The notes under the pieces are model-generated. The model saw only the letters and a list, made by a program, of their open reading frames with translations, made no database searches and had not been told where the DNA came from. The position numbers and the translations under genes were made by a program. Below, in pieces: positions 1 through 5,681 of a DNA stretch of 5,844 nt (positions are counted from its first letter, which is position 1; each line of letters starts with the position of its first letter). The DNA is from an uncultured Eubacterium sp. (GTDB lineage: Bacteria > Bacillota > Clostridia > Lachnospirales > Lachnospiraceae), in the NCBI GenBank assembly GCA_910586045.1, contig CAJUIH010000146.1, positions 1 through 5,844 on the forward strand, given 5' to 3'.

Positions 1-35
1 TGTATCTTAACTTCATGACATTGGTTCAGATAGGG

Positions 36-320
36 TGTTACATTTTGGCTGCGGGAACGCCGGATGAGGGACGCGGGCCTGGCTTGCGGCTCCGGCTCCA
101 GAATGGTAAGAGTCCCTAAGCATTCTGCATTTACGGATCGGCCTGCCCCGGTCGCGGCGCCTAATTCGCCCTGGCTGACGCCAGCAGCTAAAGGCGCCGC
201 TTGGCTTCGCCCCTTAGGGGATCGGGCAGAATACTAAGGGCTTCTAACCATTCTTCCAACGTCGCCGCAAGCCAGGCCCGCGTCCCTCATCCGGCTGGTT
301 TTCTTCGGCTCTGCGTAACA
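36..320. repeat. Large G+C-rich foldback element (MITE-like or structured RNA)
   Basis: Positions 59-90 and 264-295 form a perfect 32-bp inverted repeat, beginning GCCGGATGAGGG on the left. Inside it, 100-128 pairs with 226-254 over 29 positions, with 24 Watson-Crick pairs, one G-T and four mismatches. The core folds into three hairpins: 136-153 (6 bp with one G-U), 154-162/192-200 (9 bp, with a further 5-bp hairpin at 171-184) and 210-220 (4 bp). Short outer matches TGTTAC (36-41) and GTAACA (315-320) may mark the ends. The stretch is much richer in G+C than the flanking DNA and holds no convincing gene. The foldback is directly seen. Whether it is a non-autonomous mobile element, a structured RNA or a passive palindrome is inference. 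I saw no clear target-site duplication and do not recognise the family. Confidence 0.8.
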
Positions 321-538
321 TACATTACTATAGAAATGCAAAAAAGCAAATGGATGGCTGACAAGGTTTCACGCATCCGTTTTGTGATTACGATTACGTA
401 TCGAATACCAGTTGTAAAGCCTGCTAATAATAGCTGGGAGAGACGGTTTGCCAATGATACAGAATCTTGCGGCAGGAAGCAGCAGGAACCGCCCCACAGG
501 ATGCAGAATATGAAACGATAACAGACAGGGCAGCAGGA
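287..538 (-). pseudogene. Possible decayed membrane-protein fragment
   Basis: On the minus strand a frame stays open for about 83 codons without a usable start. It reads as a hydrophobic stretch (RFIFCILWGG), then LLLAGFTTGIRYVIVITKR, then a second hydrophobic stretch (LLFCISIVMYV), and ends in a basic tail, QSRRKPAG, before its stop. That alternation of membrane segments with positively charged ends looks protein-like. In an adjacent frame just upstream, MQVRNRAVVTKILILLP could be its frameshifted beginning. The stop lies inside the right arm of the foldback at 36-320, so that element may have cut or supplied the 3' end. I do not recognise a family, and chance cannot be excluded. Confidence 0.22.
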
Positions 539-565
539 TCAATATTTTTGTCACCACTGCCCTGT
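525..565. other. Hairpin in gene-poor gap
   Basis: ACAGGGCAG at 525-533 and its exact complement at 557-565 make a 9-bp stem with a 23-nt loop. It is not followed by a T-run, so it is not a typical intrinsic terminator. It lies inside the possible decayed gene region, and its role is unknown. Confidence 0.35.
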
Positions 566-597
566 TTCGGACTTGCATCAGACCGATAAACAGGAAT

Positions 598-873
598 TTA
601 CAAAACAAACATAACCAATAAAATCAGATATGTTTTCCTGATATCTCTATTAACTAAAAGATATACGCTTCCGAATGCTAAACCTGAAATAATAGTTACT
701 ATCCCCGTCGTAGCATCTTTAGTGAAAAAGTGTCCGATTCCTCATGTGATCGCAACAATAATTCCACCATAAGGAATATTTCGCTTATGAAACCACATCT
801 CAAAGGCGTTTTGTCCAAACACCGCCCCAAACGAACGGCGTCCGGTTTTGCTATCGTTTTTAATTGCATTCCA
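598..873 (-). pseudogene. 5'-truncated membrane protein remnant, possibly CPBP family, with in-frame TGA
   Basis: Directly after the GH3 stop codon, and in the same frame, the minus strand encodes about 91 further codons of plausible membrane protein. In order these are FGAVFGQNAFEMWFHKRN, PYGGIIVAIT, a TGA at 742-744, GIGHFFTK, a hydrophobic stretch TGIVTIISGLAFGSVYLLVN, RDIRKTYLILLVMFVL and a TAA stop. The TGA sits where a tryptophan (TGG) would be expected in a W-G-x-x-H motif, so it looks like a point mutation. The arrangement of a conserved Glu, a later WGxxH segment and hydrophobic helices recalls the CPBP (CAAX protease/bacteriocin-processing) intramembrane protease family, but the first helices and the EExxxR-type motif are missing. 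The family is tentative. The lost start and internal stop make a working product unlikely. Confidence 0.45.
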
Positions 874-3300
874 TCAGTCCAGTTTCAAAATCAGCTCCAG
901 CACCCTGCGTGCGCAAGTTTCCATCTCTTCCCTGGTCAGCAGTCCTTTCTCCAGCGCCAGCAGCAGCCGCTGCGGATACCCGGTGCCCATTTTAATATCA
1001 TTGCCTGCTTTTGCCTCTTTATAATGTTCCCCTTTGGTCCACCAATCCGTTGTGATGACGCCCTGAAAGCCCCATTCACCGCGCAATATACCGTCCAAAA
1101 GCTCTTTATGTTCCGACGCGCGCTGGCCGTTAATCAGGTTATAAGCCGTCATCAGCACCCATGGCTGCGCTTTTTTGATACAAATCTCAAACCCTTTTAG
1201 GTAAATTTCACGCAGGGCACGCTCAGAAACCCTGGAATCACTGTTTTTGCGGTTCGTTTCTTTATTATTGCAGGCAAAATGCTTGACTGTAGCCCCTATC
1301 TGCTGCGATTGGATTCCGTTTACCATGGCGGCGGCAATCGTTCCGGTCAGCACCGGATCCTCGGAATAATATTCAAAATTCCTCCCGCAAAGCGGACTTC
1401 TATGAATATTCATCGCAGGGGCAAGCCAAACCGAAATATTGTTCTCTTTTACCTCCCGCGCCGCGGCACGCCCTACCTGTTCGGCCAGCTTAGGATTCCA
1501 TGTTGCCGCAAGCATCGTGGCGCATGGCCATGCTGTCGTATAAACGCCGCATTCCGGGACAATACGAAGCCCGGCAGGTCCGTCGGCTGTCATAACATTC
1601 GGCACGCCGTATTCTTTCAGATTGCCAAATCCAAACGTATTTGCCACACCCGTGTTTGGCTGTCCGCCCAGCAATTGCGCAAGATCGTTGTCCGAAAGCT
1701 GCGCCAGGAAATCATCCAGTCCTGCCTGTTTCTGCGCTACGTCATCCAGGCGGATTTTTTTCTGTCCCGTCCCGCCGTCCTGCGCAAACAGCAGGTACCG
1801 TGCCTCTTCACGGACCATCGGAGCCACGCCCTCGGTTTCTTCCCCGCTCCAGCCAAGGCCGTTTTCCATAAAATCATGCGGCTGCGACTGCACAAGTTCT
1901 TCCAGTGTCCCGTCTGCTTTCATGCGTTTTGCAAGCTGCGTCGGCGCTGCTTTCTGCGAAAGCTGCTCTGTAATGCGGTCATTTTCCAATTCCAGCACAT
2001 ACGTGATACAGGCCGCGTCGCGCACGGAGTTTCCAACATAAAAATGATAAGCGCCCTTTTCCAAAATATAGGCGGACTTTGCAATTTTGCCAGTATCATC
2101 ATAAGATGCCATATCCTCCAGCGCAAATACAATCGTTAGCACCTGCTCCTGCCCCGGTGTGAGCAATTCCGTTTTCTGATACGCCGCCAGCGCGCGGGCA
2201 GGCTTTCCAAGCACGCCCTGCGGCGGCGCATAATAAACCTGTACGACTTCCTTGCCAGCCGTATCTCCGGTATTGCGCACTTTCACGCTGATACAAATCT
2301 GTCCGTCCCGTTCTCCTGCCCATAATACCGTAATGGAAAATGTCGTATACGAAAGCCCGAATCCAAACGGATAATTTACCTTTCCCCGTACATGTTCCAT
2401 TGTCTCAAAATACCGGTAACCGACATAAATATCCTCCGTATACTCTACATAATCCGGCGACGCATGAAACTGCGAAGTAGACGGATAATCGTCAAGTCCA
2501 GCCGCCAGCGTATCCGGCAGCTTCCCTGACGGGCTTTCCACGCCAAGCAGCACATCCGCTGCCGCAAGTCCGCCTGCCATACCGCCCTGCCAGGCCATCA
2601 GCGCACCCGCGATCCGGTCATTGTGCGCAAACCAGCTTGTATCCACCATACCGCCTACATTCAGCACCACTACGACATCGTTGAAATTTGCACAAACCAG
2701 ATCCACCATAGCCTGCTCTCGATTGGTCAGACAGTAATCGCTGTTTTCAAAAATACGCCTGCTAAGTTCTGCCTGCCGTACCTCGCTTGGCACCGCACCC
2801 TCATACGCCACACTCTTGCGGTCCCATCCTTCACCGGAAAAACGGCTGATTACAATCACCGCCAGATCCGCATTTTGTTTCGCTTCCTCCAAAAGCTGCG
2901 ATGAAAGCTCCGGCTCCACAGTCATGCCCGGTACCGCACCCTCCTGGTACTGCCTGGCGACCTCCTGCTGGTAAAACCTGGCCAGAGGCTCAAAGATTTT
3001 AGGTGGATCTTCCCGGCTCACCAGTCCGTCATATAGGTTAAAGACACGCGAAACCGTCACATCCCCGCTGCCCCCGCCGCCTTTTACATAATCAAACACC
3101 CCTTTTCCAAACAGCGCAAGGCGGGTTCCTTTTCGAATCGGAAGCAGCCCGTTCTGGTTTTTCAACAGAACAATCCCCTCCCTGCCGGCCCCTCGTGCAA
3201 GCGCCTGATGCTCCGCGGATGCCGTAACTTTCTTTCCGTTTTCGCCCAGTGGCAGATTCGGCTGAAATCTTGCCCTTGTCCATTTTTTCGTTTGTGCCAT
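874..3300 (-). CDS. GH3 beta-glycosidase with swapped domain order (beta-glucosidase-like)
   Basis: An 808-residue glycoside hydrolase family 3 enzyme that should remove terminal beta-linked sugars, probably glucose, from oligosaccharides or glycosides by a retaining mechanism. The domain that is usually C-terminal comes first (about 35-270). It holds SRFSGEGWDR (152-161), with E157 the likely acid/base, and SGKLPDT. PFGFGLSYT (311-319) leads into a fibronectin III-like domain (about 330-430). The usually N-terminal barrel comes last (about 530-808), with TADGPAGLR (571-579), GRNFEYYSEDP (639-649), VKHFACNN (672-679), SRVSERALREIYLKGFE and GVITTDWW (747-754), where D752 is the likely nucleophile. 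This order is known from Ruminococcus albus and Butyrivibrio fibrisolvens beta-glucosidases. No signal peptide is visible, so it probably acts in the cytoplasm on imported sugars. The ATG start is fixed by AGGAGG seven bases upstream. No transporter or regulator partner is in view, so the exact substrate is uncertain. Confidence 0.96.
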   Translation of the reverse strand: MAQTKKWTRARFQPNLPLGENGKKVTASAEHQALARGAGREGIVLLKNQNGLLPIRKGTRLALFGKGVFDYVKGGGGSGDVTVSRVFNLYDGLVSREDPPKIFEPLARFYQQEVARQYQEGAVPGMTVEPELSSQLLEEAKQNADLAVIVISRFSGEGWDRKSVAYEGAVPSEVRQAELSRRIFENSDYCLTNREQAMVDLVCANFNDVVVVLNVGGMVDTSWFAHNDRIAGALMAWQGGMAGGLAAADVLLGVESPSGKLPDTLAAGLDDYPSTSQFHASPDYVEYTEDIYVGYRYFETMEHVRGKVNYPFGFGLSYTTFSITVLWAGERDGQICISVKVRNTGDTAGKEVVQVYYAPPQGVLGKPARALAAYQKTELLTPGQEQVLTIVFALEDMASYDDTGKIAKSAYILEKGAYHFYVGNSVRDAACITYVLELENDRITEQLSQKAAPTQLAKRMKADGTLEELVQSQPHDFMENGLGWSGEETEGVAPMVREEARYLLFAQDGGTGQKKIRLDDVAQKQAGLDDFLAQLSDNDLAQLLGGQPNTGVANTFGFGNLKEYGVPNVMTADGPAGLRIVPECGVYTTAWPCATMLAATWNPKLAEQVGRAAAREVKENNISVWLAPAMNIHRSPLCGRNFEYYSEDPVLTGTIAAAMVNGIQSQQIGATVKHFACNNKETNRKNSDSRVSERALREIYLKGFEICIKKAQPWVLMTAYNLINGQRASEHKELLDGILRGEWGFQGVITTDWWTKGEHYKEAKAGNDIKMGTGYPQRLLLALEKGLLTREEMETCARRVLELILKLD

Positions 3301-3307
3301 GGTAATA

Positions 3308-3313
3308 CCTCCT
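3308..3313 (-). promoter_or_regulatory. Ribosome binding site of the GH3 gene
   Basis: AGGAGG on the minus strand, seven bases before the ATG at 3298-3300. It is a full Shine-Dalgarno match that settles the start. Confidence 0.9.
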
Positions 3314-3329
3314 GCGTTTATTTGTTATC

Positions 3330-3358
3330 AGTATAAAGAATGAAAGATGAAAAAGCAA
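3330..3358 (-). promoter_or_regulatory. Sigma-A promoter of the GH3 gene
   Basis: On the minus strand, TTGCTT (3353-3358) and TATACT (3330-3335) are separated by exactly 17 bases. Transcription should start near 3323, leaving a leader of about 20-25 nt that carries the AGGAGG. No transcript data are available; this is a consensus match at the right place. Confidence 0.75.
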
Positions 3359-3376
3359 TCGATACTTTGCTTTTTT
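3350..3376. promoter_or_regulatory. Inverted repeat over the GH3 -35 box, candidate operator
   Basis: AAAAAGCAA and TTGCTTTTT face each other across an 8-base spacer (TCGATACT). The left arm contains the -35 hexamer of the GH3 promoter. A dimeric regulator bound here would compete with RNA polymerase, which would suit sugar-controlled expression. It does not match the CcpA cre consensus. The low complexity of the arms leaves chance as a real alternative. Confidence 0.35.
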
Positions 3377-3492
3377 GCTTATTTGATAATACGGCATCCC
3401 TTTACTTTTCCTTTGTATCTATCTTTCATAAAAAATAATGTTCCACAAAATATGGCGGTGCTTTCGGACTTCCCTGTTTCATGGTAAAATAA

Positions 3493-3687
3493 TCACATCA
3501 AATATACGTTAAAACACTACTGCCGCTCCCGTTGCCAAAACTTGTCGTTTTCTACAACGGCGACGATGAAAAAGAAGACGAAACTACCCTATCATTGGAT
3601 GATGCATTCAAGGAGGAAATCCGACAAAATCTGTTGCGCAAATGTATGGAAAATAAGGAAGAACCAAACGCAGGACATATATCATAA
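3493..3687 (+). pseudogene. Remnant of Rpn-type PD-(D/E)XK nuclease gene, middle part
   Basis: After a stop at 3490-3492 a plus-strand frame of about 64 codons runs to TAA at 3685-3687. Its centre reads LPLPLPKLVVFYNG, followed by an acidic linker and TLSLDDAF. This proline-rich strand leading to VFYNG, then a short L-S-D-x-F element, is characteristic of the Rpn (recombination-promoting nuclease, transposase_31-like) proteins common in Lachnospiraceae. The N-terminal catalytic half is absent and no start is present. The last 20 or so residues fit the family less well and run into the tnpB fragment. The family call rests on remembered motifs and is moderately sure; that the gene is dead is clear. 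Confidence 0.55.
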
Positions 3688-3887
3688 ACGGCAAAGGTCT
3701 GAAGTCGGTAAATAAATACTACAATAAACAGGTATCCCATTATAGGGAAGCGGCAAAACGGATGAATGGCATGGACTTTACAAAACATATGGCGCGGATA
3801 ACTGCCAAAAGGAACCGGAAAATAGATGATTATATGCATAAAGCCAGCCATAAGATTGTAGATGGACGGGATGGGATGGACTGCTGA
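3657..3887 (+). pseudogene. tnpB: Fragment of an IS605/IS1341-family tnpB
   Basis: A frame open from 3657 to TGA at 3885-3887 contains YIINGKGLKSVNKYYNK, then SHYREAAKRMNGMDFTKH, MARITAKRNRKIDDYMHKAS and HKIVD. This closely follows the part of TnpB between the first RuvC aspartate (GIDLG) and the RuvC glutamate: the ING-x-x-LKS-x-N-x-YYNK block and the basic helix with RNRKI-x-DYMHKAS. Both catalytic blocks, the zinc ribbon and the N-terminal RNA-binding part are missing. It is therefore a piece of about 65 residues from a protein of roughly 370-400. TnpB is the RNA-guided nuclease of IS200/IS605 elements. No tnpA, complete element ends or omega RNA are recognisable here. The last residues (after KIVD) appear to belong to the nuclease remnant that follows. 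Confidence 0.8.
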
Positions 3888-3963
3888 AAAGGCCATGGAT
3901 ATACTGCAAATTCCACGCAACCAGCGCGCCGTCCTCTATACAGGACTTTCAAAACCGCGTTAA
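3865..3963 (+). pseudogene. C-terminal piece resembling an Rpn-type nuclease
   Basis: This frame is the same one, modulo 3, as the nuclease remnant at 3493. It reads DGMGWTAEKAMDILQIPRNQ and ends SKPR before TAA at 3961-3963. A terminal helix of the form T-A-E-x-A-M-D-x-L-x-I-P is a frequent end of Rpn-type nucleases in Clostridia. With the piece at 3493-3687 on the other side, this suggests one nuclease gene whose middle has been replaced or interrupted by the tnpB fragment. The piece is short, so the assignment is tentative. Confidence 0.45.
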
Positions 3964-4006
3964 AGAACTGTTCGAGACTGTAAAAAAGCTATCATATTGT
4001 TTGTTT

Positions 4007-4083
4007 TTTCTCCGATAGCGCTGTTAAAAATCAGCGACACGGCCTGTGATCTGCCTGATTTTTGAACAGCGCTATCGAAGAAA
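4007..4083. repeat. 77-bp near-perfect palindrome between dead genes and spoIIR
   Basis: CGATAGCGCTGTT plus AAAAATCAG (4013-4034) is repeated in reverse complement at 4055-4077 with one extra G. Five more paired bases lie outside it, beyond one mismatch. The loop is 20 nt (4035-4054). A T-run does not follow the outer stem on either strand, so it is not a textbook terminator, although the inner CTGATTTTT could act as one. It lies downstream of spoIIR and next to the tnpB debris. It may be a transcription barrier, a small palindromic repeat unit, or an element end. Confidence 0.75.
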
Positions 4084-4108
4084 CTTGACATATATCCTAA
4101 CATAAACA

Positions 4109-4129
4109 AAGGATGTAAAGTCCTTACAT
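4109..4129 (-). terminator. Weak candidate terminator of spoIIR
   Basis: On the minus strand, about 35 bases after the spoIIR stop, two alternative small stems can form: ATGTAA/TTACAT with a 5-nt loop, or AAGGA/TCCTT with a 7-nt loop followed by TGTTT. Both are weak. The strong palindrome at 4007-4083 may be the real barrier. Confidence 0.25.
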
Positions 4130-4164
4130 ATATTAGTAAGAAAGTACAGACAACCGGCATCTCC

Positions 4165-4818
4165 CTATTTACGCAGCTTAGGAAATATCCCGTTTAAAAA
4201 ATCCAGATATTTAAACCGGATCTGATAGTTGCGGCTTTTTAACACCGCATCGTATTCGTCTTGCGAAAGCACCTGCTGCAGCGATTCTTTGGCATCCTCT
4301 TGTACAATTTCATAGACCGCGCCCTGGAAACACATATTCGGATACATCACACACCACCAGTTTTTCCCTTTCCCGCTTCCAATCACCACATCCAACGCCT
4401 GATAATCCCCTGCCGGAAATGTGTAGTCCCCATATGTTTTTTGCGGGAAATCTACGGTTTCCACCTGTGCGGTAACCGGATAATCATATCCTTCTTTTGT
4501 TACGACCTGCCGCGCGGCAGCAATAATGTCTGTCAGATGACTGTTGACAACCGCGGTACATTCTGTCAGGTTTTCTACCCCCGCCAGTTCCCGCTGCATA
4601 TAAGCGCCGACGGCATCCCGCACTTTTAATTTCAGTTCCTGGTCTTTTTTGCTGTTACTATTGGCGCGTACATGGAAGCGCAGGATCTTTTCGGCAATTT
4701 CCTGCTGCATCTGCTGCTGCCCATACTGGTGATGCATCCATAAGCATCCGGCTGCCAGTACAACAAGCAGCAATATATTTTCCGCCAAATTTTTATGTTT
4801 CTGAAAAAAAGCTTTCAT
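4165..4818 (-). CDS. spoIIR: Stage II sporulation protein R
   Basis: A 217-residue SpoIIR. In Bacillus this protein is made in the forespore, exported towards the mother cell, and triggers SpoIIGA to cleave pro-sigma-E, switching on the mother-cell programme. The N-terminus has a basic start and one hydrophobic segment (about 13-28, NILLLVVLAAGCLW) that acts as export signal or anchor. Family blocks follow in order: ILRFHVRANSNSKKDQ (45-60), LKLKVRDAV (62-70), YPVTAQVETVDFPQKTYGDY (113-132), FPAGDYQAL (134-142) and GSGKGKNWWCVMYP (147-160). Length agrees with the B. subtilis protein (about 224). I chose the ATG at 4816-4818 because GGGAGGG lies nine bases before it. The upstream in-frame ATG at 4834-4836 would put that ribosome binding site inside the coding region. 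In Bacillus the gene is under sigma F; a GTATA sits in the 88-bp gap upstream, but no convincing sigma-F -10 follows. Confidence 0.96.
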   Translation of the reverse strand: MKAFFQKHKNLAENILLLVVLAAGCLWMHHQYGQQQMQQEIAEKILRFHVRANSNSKKDQELKLKVRDAVGAYMQRELAGVENLTECTAVVNSHLTDIIAAARQVVTKEGYDYPVTAQVETVDFPQKTYGDYTFPAGDYQALDVVIGSGKGKNWWCVMYPNMCFQGAVYEIVQEDAKESLQQVLSQDEYDAVLKSRNYQIRFKYLDFLNGIFPKLRK

Positions 4819-4827
4819 GATCCCTGT

Positions 4828-4834
4828 CCCTCCC
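4828..4834 (-). promoter_or_regulatory. Ribosome binding site deciding the spoIIR start
   Basis: GGGAGGG on the minus strand, nine bases before the ATG at 4816-4818. The alternative ATG at 4834-4836 overlaps this site and has no ribosome binding site of its own. Confidence 0.75.
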
Positions 4835-4906
4835 ATTTATGGAAAATTTTATGTATATTTTCTCTATCAATATTGTGGACGCTTTTTTTCAGGTTATACA
4901 TACAAA

Positions 4907-5533
4907 TTATATTTTTTTGCAAAGCGGAATCAGCATCCCGCCTGCCGCGTTTCCAGCGGTAATCACAAGCATGCACAGCAAGGAATGCGCCGACCAAGCT
5001 CCCGCAATCGAAAAATAAAACATATCCGCTACGCAATGTTCAAATCCGCATAAAATAAACGCTGCTACGCCCGTAAACAAAACCGCCGGATGTTTGGTCG
5101 TTTTATAGCCGTCTACCGCGGCGAACATCAAAAAACCGCAGAACAATGCCAAAAGAAACAGACTTTGGAAGCTGTCCTGCGTTTTCGTCGTACACAGCGC
5201 TTCGGCTGCCTGTGAAATACCGCAGATCCTTGTCTCAAGCACTGCATAGGCAGTAAAAAACGTTCCGGCCAGATTTCCGGCCCAAATCACTGCCAGATCC
5301 ATCAAATAGCCCGGCAGCACAGACAGTTCCTGCTGCACGAGATACCCCACCTTTCCGGTAAACAAATTCAGCCCGTGTGCGCAGATCGTATACAGCCCTA
5401 CCGTAAACAGCAGCGCCCCTGCCACCTTATTTTCCAGCGAAAGATAACCGATGCCCCCGATCCCGATCGCGATCCCTGCCAATACCGCCAGTACAAATGT
5501 CTGTAAATATTTACGAACCCGCATCTGTCCCAT
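4907..5533 (-). CDS. Formate/nitrite transporter (FNT) family protein, short form
   Basis: A 208-residue membrane protein of the FNT family (FocA, NirC, HSC). These form pentameric channels that pass formate, nitrite, hydrosulfide or similar small anions across the cytoplasmic membrane. Six hydrophobic segments fit the fold: about 11-30, 37-58, 74-98, 122-141, 149-170 and 178-201. The broken-helix loop with LFTGKVGY (57-64) follows TM2. The signature CGFEHCVADMFYF (162-174) carries the central histidine, H166. GNAAGG (194-199) lies in the last helix. The family usually has Asn where this protein has D170 (HxVAN versus HCVAD). The protein is shorter than FocA (about 285) and near the lower limit of the family, with almost no cytoplasmic tails. 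The ATG at 5531-5533 follows AAAGGAGG by four bases, while the next ATG lies 13 bases away. The substrate cannot be decided; formate suits a fermenting anaerobe. Confidence 0.93.
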   Translation of the reverse strand: MGQMRVRKYLQTFVLAVLAGIAIGIGGIGYLSLENKVAGALLFTVGLYTICAHGLNLFTGKVGYLVQQELSVLPGYLMDLAVIWAGNLAGTFFTAYAVLETRICGISQAAEALCTTKTQDSFQSLFLLALFCGFLMFAAVDGYKTTKHPAVLFTGVAAFILCGFEHCVADMFYFSIAGAWSAHSLLCMLVITAGNAAGGMLIPLCKKI

Positions 5534-5537
5534 ATCC

Positions 5538-5545
5538 CCTCCTTT
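5538..5545 (-). promoter_or_regulatory. Ribosome binding site of the FNT gene
   Basis: AAAGGAGG on the minus strand, four bases before the chosen ATG. The spacing is short but the match is complete. The stop of the small frame at 5546-5596 touches it. Confidence 0.8.
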
Positions 5546-5596
5546 CTATTTCCACTCCAAATACCAGGCTGACACAGCAAGCCATTTCTTATTCAT
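5546..5596 (-). other. 16-codon open frame in the FNT leader
   Basis: Within the FNT 5' leader, ATG to TAG encodes MNKKWLAVSAWYLEWK, with three tryptophans in sixteen residues. Its stop lies directly before the FNT ribosome binding site, an arrangement that could allow translational coupling. It has no clear ribosome binding site of its own, and no attenuator hairpin pair is evident. It may be meaningless. Confidence 0.2.
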
Positions 5597-5607
5597 AATC
5601 CGCGGGA

Positions 5608-5631
5608 TCACCGGACAAAAATCCTTTCCAT
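5608..5631 (-). other. 7-codon open frame with ribosome binding site in the FNT leader
   Basis: On the minus strand AAGGAG, six bases, then ATG begin a frame reading MERIFVR and a TGA. It is the first start codon on the predicted FNT transcript and has good spacing, so ribosomes may well load there. Whether the peptide or its translation matters is unknown. Confidence 0.25.
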
Positions 5632-5652
5632 GGCCCGCTCCTTATCTGTAAC

Positions 5653-5681
5653 ATTATACTAATTTCAGCCCCGAAATACAA
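5653..5681 (-). promoter_or_regulatory. Sigma-A promoter of the FNT gene (possibly FNT-spoIIR)
   Basis: On the minus strand TTGTAT (5676-5681) and a perfect TATAAT (5653-5658) are separated by 17 bases. Transcription should begin near 5646, giving a leader of about 110 nt before the FNT start. There is no terminator in the 88 bp between FNT and spoIIR, so read-through into spoIIR is possible. Confidence 0.75.

Noticed and set aside
36..320. CRISPR array, group II intron or tRNA-like element
   Set aside because: There are no repeated direct units with spacers and no domain V-like hairpin. The branched core lacks tRNA features.
201..521. Plus-strand open frame of 106 codons
   Set aside because: It starts within the foldback arm and has no ribosome binding site or protein-like pattern. 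It overlaps more plausible remnants on the other strand.
1279..2139. Plus-strand open frame of 286 codons, and others at 730-1200 and 1622-2041
   Set aside because: All lie antisense to the clear GH3 gene and are rich in Cys, Arg and His, as shadow frames in G+C-rich genes usually are.
3092..3397. Minus-strand frame of 101 codons overlapping the GH3 start
   Set aside because: It spans the GH3 promoter and ribosome binding site in another frame and then shadows the GH3 coding region.
3657..3887. A working TnpB-omega RNA system
   Set aside because: Only the segment between the RuvC catalytic blocks remains. No catalytic Asp or Glu, zinc ribbon or element end is present.
4085..4113. Plus-strand TTGACA as a promoter
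   Set aside because: There is no acceptable -10 at 16-18 bases and no gene follows on the plus strand.
4261..4629. Plus-strand open frame of 122 codons
   Set aside because: Antisense to spoIIR, whose family motifs are unmistakable.
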